Origin: Chloranthus sessilifolius
Taxonomy: Eukaryota; Streptophyta; Magnoliopsida; Chloranthales; Chloranthaceae
Assembly (NCBI GenBank): GCA_021018995.1
Contig: CM037588.1
Span: 81,999,765-82,063,764, forward strand
Direction: 5' to 3'
Length of the DNA: 64,000 bases
Shown: in pieces, positions 1-12,491 of the stretch
How positions within the stretch are numbered: the stretch's first letter is position 1
How the letters are laid out: each line of letters starts with the position of its first letter
Notes under the pieces: generated by a model
What the model was told of the DNA's origin: nothing
The model's database searches: none
The model's input: the letters and a program-made list of their open reading frames with translations, nothing else
Translations under genes and position numbers: made by a program

Positions 1-1029
1 CCTAATTCTTTTAAAGCAGATGTGGCACTGTTTCACCCCTTGGATGCATGCATCGTAATCTGTGCCTCAGGGTGCATGCCCTAGACCTAGGGAAATCCCC
101 AAAAGGTCCTTGAGTTAGGGTTGAGAAGTGGAGAGCTCGAGCTTCGCAAGGCTCGTTTCTGCATTTCACTTCTGTCGCGCAGCTTGTAGAGTCCTCACGG
201 GGTAGAGTTTGGCTTTGAATGCTACTATCTTACGTAAAAAAGCTTCAAAAACTTCATTCGTAGGATACTCGCATAGATGCCTTTGCATCTTGCTCGGTAT
301 GGAGTTAAGCTTCTAGGTGCGCGAGATCTGTGCGAGAGAACTTCTGGGCGTCTCTCTCCTCTAGAGCCACGTGAAAACTTTGCGAGTCAGCTTTGGTTCC
401 TTGTGCATGCTAGACTCGCGAAGTGCTGCGCACGGTTGCTCTAAGGCTTGATCTCCGCGAGAGCTGCGCGAGTTGCATTTCTGAAGGCTTAGTGTAAGAA
501 AGCTCCGCGAGTTTCTTCATATGATGCTTACAACTGAAGTGCGCAACTGCTATGTCAGACCTATTGTGTGATAACTCTTCCATTTGAATTGCGTGACTTT
601 TTTGCGGTCTCAATTATACTGCATGTCTTAGCTGCGCAACGGAGCTCTACTAGTGACTTAAACAATGCGAGGCTACACCTCAGCTGTTCGAGATAGGTCA
701 ATGACTCCTCTGCTGCTATGTACATAATTCTGTTGCAACTTCCTCCATTCTCTCCTAAACTTCTTTCATCTACTGGACTTCCTTGGTCTATTATGACATG
801 CAATATAGTCACCATGGTGTGTACCACATTGGTGTTCCATCACTTTCTAGTTCAGTTGTCATCTTTTGCTTGAAGTCTCTCTTCTTAGCACCAAACGCAC
901 AAACTTTGTGTTAAGCTGCATAATTTATTCCTAACAACAAAACAAGCTAAAAAGGAATTATTAGTGAGCTTCAAGGTCCAGTAAAGGCTATGTTAAGAGG
1001 TGAAAAGTGCTACATTTCAATGATTAACA
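1..1029 (-). repeat. Element A 3' LTR, partial (runs off the left edge)
   Basis: On the minus strand the LTR opens with TGTTAATCATTG right after a purine-rich tract at about 1030-1041. Positions 1-183 match 10258-10427, and 629-1029 matches the end of the second LTR near 48164. The segment 300-640 is rich in CpG motifs such as CTCGCGAAG and TGCGCGAG. The other LTR end is outside the window, so the element's target duplication cannot be checked. Confidence 0.85.
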
Positions 1030-1041
1030 CACCCCCAAATC
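1030..1041 (-). other. Element A polypurine tract (PPT)
   Basis: Read on the minus strand this is a purine run (AGATTTGGGGGTG-like) directly abutting the LTR start TGTTAATC. It is the expected primer for second-strand DNA synthesis. The same TTTGGGGGTG core precedes the 3' LTR of element E at 40611-40624, so both Athila families share it. Confidence 0.8.
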
Positions 1042-1926
1042 TAATCTTTGCTAGTCCCAGAGTAAAGAACAATTTAAACAGCTACTCTTAGAATGTAAAT
1101 GCCACTTTCCTAGGGAGCACGGATGCATTTAGCTTATGCATCAAGTCTTTTAAACCCCTGGGTGATCCCTAGTGGAGGAGTGAAGTCTCCTGAGGGCTTT
1201 CAGTGAAGATACCCACAAACTTCACCATTAAAACAATTAAAAATAGTGCAGTCAATGATAAAATGAATTTAAATAAATAAAGCTTCATTCCACACCCATT
1301 CTTAAAAAATCAGAGGGAATTACAGCAGTAATGCAGCCCTTTAAAACACAACATTAGCAGGTGTTTGCATCACCACCAATCATTTTACATCAGACATTCA
1401 AAGTATAAAAATCAGTACCAAGCTTGCCTTAAATTCAAAAATTAGGTTGGATACAACCCCAATGAAATTAAAATTCAGACCCAATCCTTACAAGGGCAAT
1501 CTCCTGACAATGAAAATAAAAAGGGTGTTCACATTCCATTAGCCCAAGAGCAGTTACAGACTCCAAATGGGTCTGCAAGCATGAGCATAGGCAAAGCTTC
1601 TAATTTTTGACATCCTCATGACTTTTCACCATAGATTTGACACTCCCTCATCTCCACATGACAGCTCAATCAATTTTCAGATCAGTATGGTCTTTTGATT
1701 GGTTTTAATGTGGCTTATGGGTGAGGTTTATAAAGAATAAAAGGACAGAATGGATCAAAATTGAGAAATCAGCAAGGTAGGAGGTGATTCATGACTTCAC
1801 CACCTCATTTCAGCACTACTTCATCTTCCTTGACATTTTTCAGATTCAAAGTGACCAGCTTCAAATCCTCATTTCCAATTTTTTCAATGAAAGGACTTCT
1901 CTTTCTCACTCTTTTGTTTGCTTTTC

Positions 1927-1961
<35 letters not shown>

Positions 1962-2921
1962 CTGGAATGCCACAGTTGCACAACTGACACACAACTGTCA
2001 TCGAATGTGCTTCCTTCTTCTTCCACCAAATGTTGAACTAGCTCCACCTTCTTCAAATTCTTCTCATTTACCTTCTGAAATCTCAGAGTGAGGGTCAGGC
2101 TGAATCAGGCCACTAAGGTTTGGGTTCAAGTACTCTGGTTTTTGTCAAAGAAAGCTTGGCTTTTAAGCTCAAATGGTGGGTACCAAGGGCAGTTCAAAGG
2201 GTAAGGATATTTTAAGCTCAAACTGTCTAAGGGATGGCCTTACTTCATGTCCTTCATGTCATGATGCTGTTAACCAATTTTGATTTAGAGGTGCCTAACT
2301 TGTAGTGAATAGTGATTGAATCAATCAGTCCTTAGAGCAGAAAAATGCCAAAAACACTCTTCAAAAGAAATTGAATAGGCCCAAATCTCACTAGGTATGG
2401 TCCTCAAATTAACTCATGGGGTGTATTTTCACCTTTTTCTCTCCTCTTAGGTTCAATAAGTACTAACTGGAAATTTTTCTGATGTTAGCTTCATGGAGGT
2501 GCAAAGATTTTAAAATTTTTAGTTTCAAAATGTCTGCAAAAATTTTAATTTTTCACAAATTTCCTCATTCTATAACAAGTTAGGTGAGAATTGACTTTAT
2601 TCATCCCAATTAAACCAACACTGCTGCACTAAAGTTAACTATTCTATTGACAGGGCTACCCTGCCACACCCCCAAACCTATGAGGAGCAGTGTCCTCACT
2701 GGTTCAAAGAGAAGAGGGTATGTGCAGTAAAAAACAAATAAAAATAACACTAAACTAAAGTAAAGAAAAGGAAGACAGAAAGCACACAAACAAACTAAAA
2801 CACACAGAAATTAGTTATGAAACAGAAATAGAAAGTAAACAAAACATAACAAAAAGAGAATTTCATTTGGAAAAGAAACGAGTGTACAAAAGGTATATCT
2901 TAACTAAGCACATGTGTACAA
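1042..2921 (-). other. Element A 3' non-coding region with a second PPT-like tract and a (TA)n run
   Basis: No gene is supported here; the short reading frames lie over a (TA)n microsatellite at 1930-1958. On the minus strand a second copy of the polypurine motif (TAGGTTTGGGGGTG) lies at 2665-2680, about 1.6 kb before the LTR. Element E has the equivalent tract at 39031-39045, similarly placed after its env-like gene. The region is otherwise AT-rich. Confidence 0.6.
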
Positions 2922-5804
2922 CTAATCATCTGAATCCTCTGCTACAGCAGGAGGGTCTTGAATTCCTTTGCCCCATGCTTGTCTCACAGTAGCAGCAGAC
3001 TGGGCCATTTTGGAAGGAGTGCTTCTTGGCTTGGAGGAGCTTTTCCTTTTGGGAGTGGACTTAGGCTTGGAAGTAGGTTCATTGAATTTGATCCCAGGCT
3101 TAACTTTGGTAGGTTTCTCAAAGGGTGCAGGAGCTATGACCAGGTGAGGTACATCAGGGTTAATTGTTTGGAAACATCCTTCGCTAACTTCCGATCACTA
3201 TGTTTAGTTAGGTTCTTCTGCAGGGCAGCAATAGTCATTCCATAGTCAAAAGCCTTGTCCTCTGCGACTCTCAAGTCTGCCTGCAATTTCTTAATTACAT
3301 CCTCCATTCCCTTAGCCCTAGTCTTTTCCTCATTGTACTGGATAATTATCTTTTGCCAGCCATGTTTGACTTTCTTCTTTTTTACTTTATGAGAGAGAAC
3401 TAGAAGTTTGATTTTCTCCAGGAAGGGTTGCTACACAGAGTGTCTAAGGTCAGCCATCCCTTTGACCACATCCCTCTTGAGGTAGACATTTTTCTGCATG
3501 GCTCGAAGGAGGGTGTAATAAGGAGGTTGAGGATTGAAAGAGGCTGGTAGTATGGGTTGGGCATCACTAAAGGAAGGGCCAGCCAGTAATAGAGAGGGAA
3601 TGGATGAAGGCATGGGTGGGGTGGGGTGGGTGGGGGACATTAAGGGCAGGCTCAGGTAGGGGTTGTAGTAGAGATGCAGGGTCTGTTTGGGTGGAGGCAT
3701 CGGTGTAGGTAATGGGGGGAATTTCTGGGATAGTTACAATGGATGTAGGAGCAGGTGGGTGTTGGGAAGGTTGGGTTAGAGTGGATAAGGTGGATTGGAT
3801 GGATTGTAAAATGGTTTGGATTGAGGCAGAGTTTGGTAGGGTGGAGTGAATGGAATAAAGGTTGGCCTCAATGGATGATTGGGTGCATATATTTGCCAAC
3901 ATATATGAATGAAGGGAGAGTAGGAGGTTCAGGATTTGGGATAATAAATCGGGTATGGTAGTGCCTGTGGGTTGGATAGGTGGAACTGGTTGAAAGCGGG
4001 AAGTGGGTCTATGAGTGAAAGTAGTGGGTTGTGGTGGTGTAGGTTCAAATTGGTGGGGTAGTAATTACTGATGTGGAGGGTCAATGTGAGGGGGGTGAGG
4101 TGAGTCCAGGAGAGGGTTATGCTCATAGTTGATGTCTCCTAGTATAGAGGACATCATAGTGGAGTACCTTTCTCTGGTGAATGGGTCATGGGCATGGGAT
4201 AAGGTCTCAAATGGAATGGATTGGTCTAAGGGTTCAACTAGGTCAGGAACAAAGGGTGTAGAAGTTTCAATAGGCCGATGTGGGGTTTCAAAGGTATGGG
4301 TTTCAGGATCAGAAGTTGTTGTTATTGGGTTTGGTATAGTTGTGGTATCAGGGAGTGGGATGGTTTGGGATATATAGGTGGGTTGGGGTTCTTTGGGGGC
4401 TTTGCTTTTGGTGGGTTTTCTTTTCTTTGTATAGGCAATTCTTACAGGTGGGTTAGTGTGGGCTAGAAAACTAGGTAAGGGTATAGTAATGAGTTAGGTG
4501 TGAGCGGTTATGGTGGTTTGTGGTGAGATTGAGGTGGTTGTGGCTGTAGCACTTGGTGAAATAGGTTAGGGTAAGGGCACTGGAATGGGCATGGACATGG
4601 GGGGTAGGATAATGGATGAGGGAGTGATGGTTGTGCTAGTTGGCACATGAGAAGTGGAGGATGCAATAGCATCAGCCATAGCAGTAACTTCTTGAATGGT
4701 GGCGGTTGCTTCTCCCAGTAACTCCTCCTTGCTCTTCTTCTTCTTTCCTATCATTGTGTCACTGATTTCCCATTGTTTCTTTCCACTCTTTTTGGGGTTC
4801 AAAGTAGCAGTCTCCTCATTTCCTTGAAAGGGGCATCCTCCAAGCTACAGCAAGGCTGTAATGAACCTGCAGTAAGGTAGTGAGTGGGGTTTCTTCTTGA
4901 TATTTATCTTCTCACAAAGGTCCTTTATCCCTTCAAAAATTAACTTGGCAGCGTCCATGTAATGGTTCTTGTGAAATGAGAAGAGGCCATCAGCAATGGG
5001 GAGCCTCCTCTCCTGCTCATGACCAGAGCAGTAAACATTTTTTCTCAACGCTCCATCCATGAATCTAAGGTTGGGGTGCAAGTCCCTCTTCCTGATTGAG
5101 ACTCTTGAGGCTGTGACTCCTCCAGTTAACTCTTTTGCAATCTCTGTGATGGTGGCTGTCAAAGGGGGACCCAAGCCCCATTCAGGGCTATACCTGGCTG
5201 GTATCCCCACCATTTCTGTAATGGTAGTCTGGTTGAACATCATTTCAAAATTATCAATTAACACCGGCAGTGCTGGGTTCCCATCATCCCTCGTTTTGAG
5301 CCTGATGTTTTGGTAAAACAATTGCACTACTCATGGGAAGACTAGCTACATTGGGGGCCTCAACAAGGGCAGGAGCTTTGCCTTGGTTAGGTATTCAATG
5401 GTGGCAGAGGTCTTAGGCAGTTCCTCGAAATAAACTTTATCAAATATGGTCTCAGCCTCTAGCTTAATTGCTACAACAAAATCAGATGGGATCCTGAGGT
5501 ATCCATTGTCTTCTTCCTCTTCATCCTCAGGGATCTCAGGGGCTAATTACTTGCCCATTTTTTGCTTCTTTTTAGGTTTTTCAAGGCTTTTGGCTGAGGG
5601 GAGCTCTCTGGGCCTCTTCTTTGGGGCTGATTTCTTTTTGGCCTATGAAATTTGGGGCTCAACATCAGGTGGATACACCTCAGAGGGCTCCAATGTGGAG
5701 GCCTCAGCAATCCTTACGAATTTTCTAGTGGCCACAGGGCTACCACTGGCAGAAAGATTCAGCATAGCAGTTAAGGTGTCTATGAATTTTTAACTCGTGG
5801 CCAT
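2922..5804 (-). pseudogene. Element A env-like gene (Athila post-pol ORF), broken
   Basis: On the minus strand an ATG at 5804 opens a frame that, ignoring stops, can be followed to a TAG at 2922-2924 (961 codons). It encodes a Lys/Pro-rich N-terminus, then a conserved block (5327-4845: LFYQN, GIPARYSPEW, RRLPIADGLFSFHKN, RFITALL) that matches the corresponding block of element E's gene (36750-37300). A Pro/Thr-rich middle containing STQTDP and a helical C-terminus follow. Stops occur at codon 5 and at several later sites, and the frame shifts near 3700. This domain is the putative plant transposon protein found after pol in Athila elements. It is often called env-like, but I see no signal peptide or membrane segment. 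Its role is unknown. Confidence 0.7.
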
Positions 5805-6860
5805 GGGTGCTCAATTCGTCCAAAATAGGGCTTGAAACTCTCAGATTATACAATGCACACTTGGTACCACAACAGCACCTAAATGTCTCCCCTCTTAACT
5901 CTAAACTAACATCCAATCAAATCAACAAAGAGAGAGATGAAGTTCTTACCACATAAAGCTAGGGTTTCACTTCACACACTACACAGATGTCCAAATCCCC
6001 CCAAACCTAGCTCATAGTGACCAGTAGGTGATGGGGAACAACAATGTATGAGGAAGCTAGCTGGGGTTGAGTGGCAATGGTATTATGGAAGAAAGAAGAA
6101 AAAAGGGAAAATTGCAAATGCGTAGAGAAAATTCGGGTAAAAAGATAGAATGAAGAAAATGGAGCAGTTCGCAAAGTTTATAGGCCTAAACTCGTGCTTC
6201 GCGTAGCTGTCGCTACGCTCTCACAGAGTACGTTCCTCGCAAAATGCACAATTAACTCTGCAAGAACTTCAATTGTGAAGAAAAGCAACACCTCGCGAAG
6301 ACAGATTTAAATGCTTCAAGACCTAGCAGGGCTCACTATCAGGCTGCAGCATAAGTCTTTGTGCTCGCGAAGCTCTCATGCGGTACAGAGTATTCATTGG
6401 AGCTCTACGAGAAAGCATTAGATGGCTCACGAGCAACACTTAAACATTGCTCTGAGCTGGTGCCCTGGCCCTTGCATGTATATGGCATGTACTCCATTTA
6501 ATCATGACAATCAAGTTACCCATTATCAATATTGCAACATCACAAATTTAGAAATCTAAAGATAAACATTCAGATCAAATTCATGCAATGTGATGTGAGA
6601 GTATTTCAACTAGCAGCAAAAATCATGAGCATCAACATTCAGATGACAACAAAACGAAACAACATCAAATCAACACACAATCAATGCATTATTATCCAAA
6701 AATCAGTACTTGAAAAAGTTCTAAACAGAACACACAGTCAATACATATGGTACACACATTTTTTTGGTTCTTTAGCACTCAACTTCTTCCCTTGTTACTC
6801 CAGTGATCACCTCAGTTGGCTTTGCCTGCTGAACCATCATCCACATGGGAAGAGGATGCA
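5805..6860 (-). other. Element A spacer between gag and env-like gene; pol absent
   Basis: About 1.06 kb with no supported coding frame, in the place where pol should be. Positions 6160-6430 hold repeated CpG motifs (CTTCGCG, CTCGCGAAG, CTCGCAAA) of the same kind as those in the element's LTR. That part may be regulatory for the env-like gene just downstream on the minus strand. The remainder is AT-rich. Confidence 0.5.
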
Positions 6861-8298
6861 TCTATAATCATGTACTGTCCCTTTGGATTGGCTAATGGTT
6901 GGCTAGGCAGTCAACCCTCCTCTCTTTTGTTCAAAGCATTGCAGATTTGGCCAAGTTGGTCCTCAATTTTCTTGATGCTTTGCCCATGAGAGTCCATAGT
7001 TTGGACTAGGCCCCCCAAATTCTGCATAGATACCAGCATTTGCTCTTTAAAAGAAGAGGATCTGGATTGTTGTGGGGGCAAGGCCAACTGGTTGGGCTGT
7101 GGGGCAGGCAACTAAAAATTTTGCCTAGGTGGGTATCCTTGGTTGAACTGGAGCTGAGGTCTATATGGAGCTACCAACTGCTACTGCTGGGTTGAGGATA
7201 ATTATCATGCCTCCACCTCAAGTTTGGGTTGTTCCTCCACGAGTACCGAGCAGGTTGCTGTCCAACTGTTTGGGCAGCATTGGCTTGCTCCATCACAAAA
7301 TCAGGGAATTGGTTGGCTGATGGACAATCCTGTAGTGAATGAATGTGATGGAGATTGGCATATCAGACATGCCTCCTCTAATTGTGCAACCATTCTAGGC
7401 TGCATCACACTCATAAATTTATCAAATTTTGAGCACAAATTGTCCACCTTCTTCTCCAACTAACTTTGCACCTTCACTTTATATGTTTCACCTCTAGGGG
7501 TGGTCTCTTTCACCAACTTAACAAAGGTCTGACTGTCATTGCGAGACAGTGACTCCTGCTGCATGGAGTTTTTCCCTATAATATCAAACATCTCCCAAGC
7601 CTCATCAGCTATTTTGTGGAGGTAGCTATCACCACATGAGGCATCCATCATATCCCTGCTCTTGGGATTAATTCCTTGATAGAATACTTGTACTAGTTGT
7701 CGCATTGGAATTTGGTGGTGGGGGCATTGTTTTAACATCTCCTGGAATCTTTCCCAAGCTTCATAAAAATCCTTAGTTGGGGAGTAAATGACAAAATACT
7801 TGTCCTCATCTGGCTGGTCTTGTTCATGAGAAATAATTTAGCCAGAAATTAGCTTTGGAGGTCACTCCATATTTGTATGTTGTTGGCTGGGAGCTTAGAG
7901 ATCCATGTGCTAGCTTTGTCCTTTAAAGAAAAAGAAAAAAGCCTCAGTTTTGTGGCTTCAGGTCCCAAGCCAGCAATATTGAAAGTGGTACAAAGTACCA
8001 AAAATTGGTCAATATGCTTGTAAGGATCTTCCTTACTAAGCCCATGAAAGAATGGCAGCATATTGATGGTGGAGGCTTTGATTTCATAGTTTCCTTCCAC
8101 TGAAAGGAATTGTATGTAGAAGGGAGAAGTGTACTCCCCAGGTGCATTATACTCTTTCAAGGTTCTTTGCCTCTCAGCCATGTTAGCTTACTTAGTTTCA
8201 GCAGTAGGGCCTTGTGTGGTGTTTCTTGGTCTGAGGATCCTTTTCACCTCAGGATTTGGAGGTTCCAACTCAGGGTTTAGGGATCTCGTCCCAAGCAT
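6861..8298 (-). pseudogene. gag: Element A gag, broken
   Basis: A minus-strand ATG at 8298 starts a frame parallel to the gag of element E (EPPNPEVKRILR, then an in-frame TAA just before 8181). The capsid region matches E closely: SPFYIQFLSVEGNYEIK, HGLSKEDPYKHIDQFL, FNIAGLGPEATKLRLF. The zinc knuckle that reads CLICQSPTHSLDQC in E is frameshifted here, near 7340-7390. The C-terminal block QSIKKIEDQLGQICNALNKREEG is at 6911-7000. The similarity to E continues for roughly 30 codons and then stops where protease should follow. Gag packages the element's RNA into virus-like particles; this copy is dead. Confidence 0.8.
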
Positions 8299-8636
8299 AC
8301 ACCACCAACTCAGCAAGTAAAGAAAATGCTTACAGCACTTAAAGAATTTCTAAACTAAAATATCAACAAAGCTACAATAACTACTAAACAAATTACACTA
8401 CATGAACTACAAGGAATTTAATATCAAGGGACTAAGTTCAGGGGAAAAGAAGTGCAAACAGAGCCAGCTAGACTCCAATTGTAGCTCTAGCTTTTCCCTT
8501 CTACTGTTGTCCAATTATGAAAAATTCATACAGAATCAATAGCACTTTTAGCCTACTATGGCACAGCTGCAAAGAGTTTTCTAAAGTATAATATAATACA
8601 ATATAATACAACTCAGGTCTACTAAAAAGATCAACA

Positions 8637-8655
8637 TTCCCCGGCAACAGTGCCA
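8637..8655 (-). other. Element A primer binding site (tRNA-Asp type)
   Basis: On the minus strand TGGCACTGTTGCCGGGGAA lies six bases after the LTR end. It differs little from TGGCGCCGTTGCCGGGGA, the complement of the plant tRNA-Asp 3' end used by Athila elements. The stretch 8299-8636 is an untranslated leader without features. Confidence 0.85.
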
Positions 8656-8661
8656 AAAACT

Positions 8662-10427
8662 TGTTGTGTGGATTTCCTTTTTATTTACCAGTGTGCTTGC
8701 TTATTGTGTGGTGAGAACAAATAATAAAAACAATGTAAAGCAAAATAAGAGATGATGGCAACAGCACAGCTAAAGAAATCCCAAGCCTGCAAAATCCAGG
8801 GCTATTGTAGCAAGTTTTGATAAGTAAGAGTTTGTCCCACAGAGCAGTTGATCTAGAACCCAAGATGGGTTATAATAGTAGGCCTTCAGATTTGACTACG
8901 GAACTGGCAATCCTAAAGAAAGGGAGTTGGGTGTCACGCCTACAGTAAATTACCTAAATAAAGGAATAAAGTACAGTCCTATCCTTAAAAAGGGTTATAA
9001 AGAAGGGGATGAAGGTGTGTTAAAATAAAAATAAAAGGGTGAGAAGTAAGCAACTTAGGTTACAGGTTCATATAGTCATGTAACTCAGATTTAGGGTTCT
9101 CTCTGTAGCAGGTCCTTGCTAACGTGTTATTACTAACCTCAACAAGATAGAAATATCCAACTTAACCCATGTCATTTGGGGTGCTCTTAAGGCTATAGCC
9201 TATCCACTCAAATGGCCACAGGTTATCCTATAGAGTCTGTCAAATCCCATTGATCAAGCCAAAAGTTGCCAATCTAATCCAGAGGAGTAAGTTGATCAAA
9301 CCTCATCCAATGGATCAAATCAGGCCATGAATATCATTGCAAACACAATCTTTTCCAGGCTATAATCTCTCTAGTACTGTGCACAGATCTGGCTGACATT
9401 CATAGGAGTTCTAACCCATAAAGCCCTCTGTGTATTATCAAGGCCAGTGGCACATTGATGCCCACACAGAGGACGAGGAACAGGTTGAATAAGGATCTAA
9501 GCACAGCTAATCATTACTATAAAAGGCCTGCAATGACTCAGCCTCCTAGTCCGCAATCACTACAGAGAAGCCAAAACTAACATATGATGGCAGTCAAGTA
9601 AAATAGAGGGGAGTCTGTTCCTACATAATCTCTCACTAAGCTACAAGTCCCAGTGCAGAGAGGAAGAATCCATCTCAGATCTGTGACCAAGTTTACCCTA
9701 GAGCTATAGTCTGTCCACTCAAATGGTCACAGGCTATCCACAGAGGCTCCCTTACCCACAAATACAAAAATAGAGCATAAAAACTACTGTCTGCCACCAT
9801 GGTCCCAGGGCATCATGCTCAAGCTTCCATGGGCCTTTCAATAAGCTCAAATCTTAAATGTATGCTATATCTGAACAGAACTACAAACAAATAGGAAAAT
9901 AACAGATTGAGTAAGCTTTCACACAAAGATTTCATTGATCTGGTGTTATTAGCAATGAAATCCCTCAAGGCAGCAACCTTGTTCATAGTAGCCCAACACC
10001 AAATCCCAATGTTCACTGAACTATTACAAAACTTACATAAAACTATACATAAATGCTTACCAAAGGTTTAGCCAGTAAGTGCTGAGCTAAGAAAGAAGAA
10101 AAAATAGAAAAATTGGTGATCAAACCCTAACCCTAACCCTAGCCTGCTTGAGCTCTCAGCCGACAGAGGTTGAAGGAGAAGGTGAATGATGGTTCGCTAA
10201 GTTACAAGCGCAGCTTATATACTTAGTCTCAATGTTGTGGCTGAGAGAAGAGTGAAACCCTAATTCTTTTAAAGTAGATGTGGCACTGTTTCATCCCTTG
10301 GATGCATGCATTGTAATCCGTGCCCTAAACCTAGGGAAATCCCTAAAAGGTCCTTGAGTTAGGGTTGAGAAGTGGAGAGCTCGAGCTTCGCGAGGCTGGT
10401 TTCTGCATTTCACTTATGTTGTGTAGC
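8662..10427 (-). repeat. Element A 5' LTR, first segment (split by B and D)
   Basis: On the minus strand the LTR ends ...CCACACAACA at 8662, next to the PBS. It is interrupted at 10427/10428 and resumes at 47274. A motif reading 'gtctgtccactcaaatggtcacagg' occurs twice, near 9200 and 9710, and also occurs in the LTRs of B and E, so it is a conserved Athila LTR feature. A TATA-like TTATATA/TATATAA lies at 10215-10221. I see no genes. Confidence 0.85.
10214..10221 (-). promoter_or_regulatory. Putative TATA box of element A LTR
   Basis: TATATAAG on the minus strand inside the 5' LTR, upstream of the U5-like part that leads to the PBS. Its position suits an LTR promoter. No start site can be verified from sequence. 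Confidence 0.45.
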
Positions 10428-12180
10428 TGTTGGTGATTCTAGTGTGCATGATTTATTTGTGTTTTGAAAATAGACTTACAAATGATGAATTGTACTGAAT
10501 TTGTAAAAATAAAAAGAATAAGAAAATATCAGCACAGAGAGAACATACTTAGCCTGCAAGATCAGGGCCAATTGTAGCATGTTTTAAATGTGAGTAAAAG
10601 ATCGTCCACAGGGAATTGATTTAAAATTTAAGATAAACCTTCAGATCTGAGCTACCAGATCTGACCTCTGATCCTATCTACAAAGCACATAAGATGGGAG
10701 GTTAAATTTGTCACATTAACTAAATGATAAAAGTAAAAGTTAAACTAAATGATCCAGATCCGAGTTGGGGGAATTTTGAGGTAAACTTATAAAAATGGAG
10801 AAGTAATATCTAACTTTGATTTGGTCCTTGAAATACAATGAGAAAGACTGCAACTCAACTAAGGGATGATCCAATCTTCATCTGGCTACCGACACAGATG
10901 TAAGAGAAATAAATCTAATTCAAGGATTAGGTTTAAGCTTATGGCTATGGTCTGTCCACTTTAATGGCCACAAACCATCCAATAGTCTTTAATCCAAATC
11001 CTTAATTTAGAACAAGAAACATCACTACAAATGCCGTGAGAGACTAGGTTACAAACACTAACTCTCACAGGATTAATGAATCAAGGAAAATTGCATGAAA
11101 AATAGTAAATCTAAAGGAGTCTAATGTAATAAGGAGATCAGAGGGAACCCTTAACATGAGTGCAATGGAGAATGCACGGTTTACAGCAACCTTTTCAAAT
11201 TCACCATTACAATTATAGAGCACAGCTTAAACAGCTCTCAGATTTGTAGTCTTGAATACAACTCTCCTTTGAATTACAGAAGTATCTCACAGCTCTCAAT
11301 TGCAAGTAAAAGTGAGACTATTACAGGGATTTCAGACAAACTATCTGATTTGGAAATGGGGGAATAGGAATGAAACTCAAAATCTGGATACCCAAATTGG
11401 GCAAATGGCTCGTCTATTTATGGTTTTCCCTAAGTCCAGCTCAGATGTGTATCAACAAATTAGAATTGGATAGATCTGTATCAACCAATAGGAGTCGAGC
11501 ACAAGGATCCAGATCTATTTTGGCCAATCAGAACTGCTTGATCTGGTTCGGCCAATCAGGTGATAGAAGCATCAATTCTGTAATATAATTCAAAAATCTG
11601 TTTGAGCTTCTAGAAGTTCCCGCCAAGTAATTTCATCTTTTGGTGTTCACATGGGGTGGAATATGCCTTTGGTTCGTGCTCAGAATCTTTCGAAATGTCC
11701 CTGGGCTTTTAAATGCATTGGGGTGCATGTAGAGATTACTGAATTGCCCTTGCAGATACTGAGAATCTTCAGGATATCATTTCGCACAGTTTGGAGAACT
11801 TTTCGCAAGGTACTGTGACTTCTGAAGCTCTTTTCGCACAGATTGGAGACCTTTTCGAAAAGAACTGTAACTTCTGGAGAGCTATTCGCAAAGATTGGAG
11901 ACCTTTTCGCAAAGAATGGGGACCTTTTCGCAAACATTGGGGACCTTTACGAATAGCATTCTGTAGTGCATTCTTCTTTTAGAATAGCTCCAAACCTCTT
12001 TCCAGGTTGAATCAGGCCTTTGTCCTCTTTATTTTAGGCATTTTGATAGCCAGTGAGGTTGTCCTTTCTCCTTCTTCCTCTAGATCAAGATGGGTCATCA
12101 TCTTTTTGGCACTTTTAAGCTACTTTTAAGGTTAAGCCTGCCTTTATTGTTAGCTGTAAAACAAACACTTAAAACACTTA
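10428..12180 (-). repeat. Element B: truncated solo LTR, Athila family of element E
   Basis: The reverse complement of this segment matches the LTRs of element E (28147-30014) from end to end. Its left edge (TGTTGGTGATTC) corresponds to E's LTR 3' end, and it shares the CATAAATA TATA motif near 11415 and the TTCGCAAAG/TTCGAAAAG array at 11780-11960. The homology stops at 12180, where E's LTR would continue for roughly 65 bases to its TGTTGAGAAC start. Beyond 12180 lies element D's LTR interior. No internal region or partner LTR is present, so this is a solo or recombined LTR with its outer end deleted. Confidence 0.85.
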
Positions 12181-12487
12181 GGATTCTATCCCCTTTTTGG
12201 CAAGAGGAAGTTATTTTCCTTTCTTTTGCTTCATTTTATTTTTAGCCATAAGTAGAGACCACATTAAGCGGGTTGATCGGGTGCCTAACACCTTCCCGAT
12301 TGATAACCGAAGCCCCTACCCAAGAGCCTTTGGTGTAGACCGGATTTAGAGTCATATTTTTAGCACTTCAGTGCTCATAAAAATGAACTAGGTTTCTCGG
12401 GACACCGAAAACTCCGAGTGGCAACTCTATATTTTTTGCAAGCGAGCGCATCACCGCGACGGGATTGTCACAAATTCCACGGTTGCA
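12181..12487 (+). repeat. Element D 5' LTR remnant (last ~307 bp only)
   Basis: Matches 46967-47273, the end of D's 3' LTR, including the phrases 'gggttgatcgggtgcctaac' and 'gagcctttggtgtagac'. It ends CACGGTTGCA just before the PBS. The first ~1.33 kb of the LTR (promoter side) is missing and is replaced by the truncated LTR B, so this copy has lost its promoter. Confidence 0.9.
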
Positions 12488-12491
12488 TAGA

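Larger units (their letters stand above)
1..10427 (-). mobile_element. Element A, non-autonomous Athila-like LTR retrotransposon (left part)
   Basis: Minus-strand Ty3/gypsy element of Athila type. Read on the minus strand, the order is 5' LTR (8662-10427, continuing at 47274-48164), a PBS matching tRNA-Asp, gag, a spacer, an env-like gene, a polypurine tract, and a 3' LTR that leaves the window at position 1. The first ~170 bases of the window are repeated at 10258-10427, which identifies the two LTR copies. No protease, reverse transcriptase, RNase H or integrase lies between gag and the env-like gene; only about 1.1 kb separates them, whereas pol takes about 3.9 kb in the related element E. 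A must therefore have moved using enzymes supplied by another element. Its coding regions hold many stops and frameshifts. Confidence 0.85.

Noticed and set aside
1784..2056. Short reading frames with Tyr-Ile repeats
   Set aside because: They are translations of a (TA)n microsatellite.
10121..10142. Telomere-like CCCTAA repeats in element A's LTR
   Set aside because: Only about three units and a 6-base rather than the usual plant 7-base unit; most likely chance sequence in an LTR.
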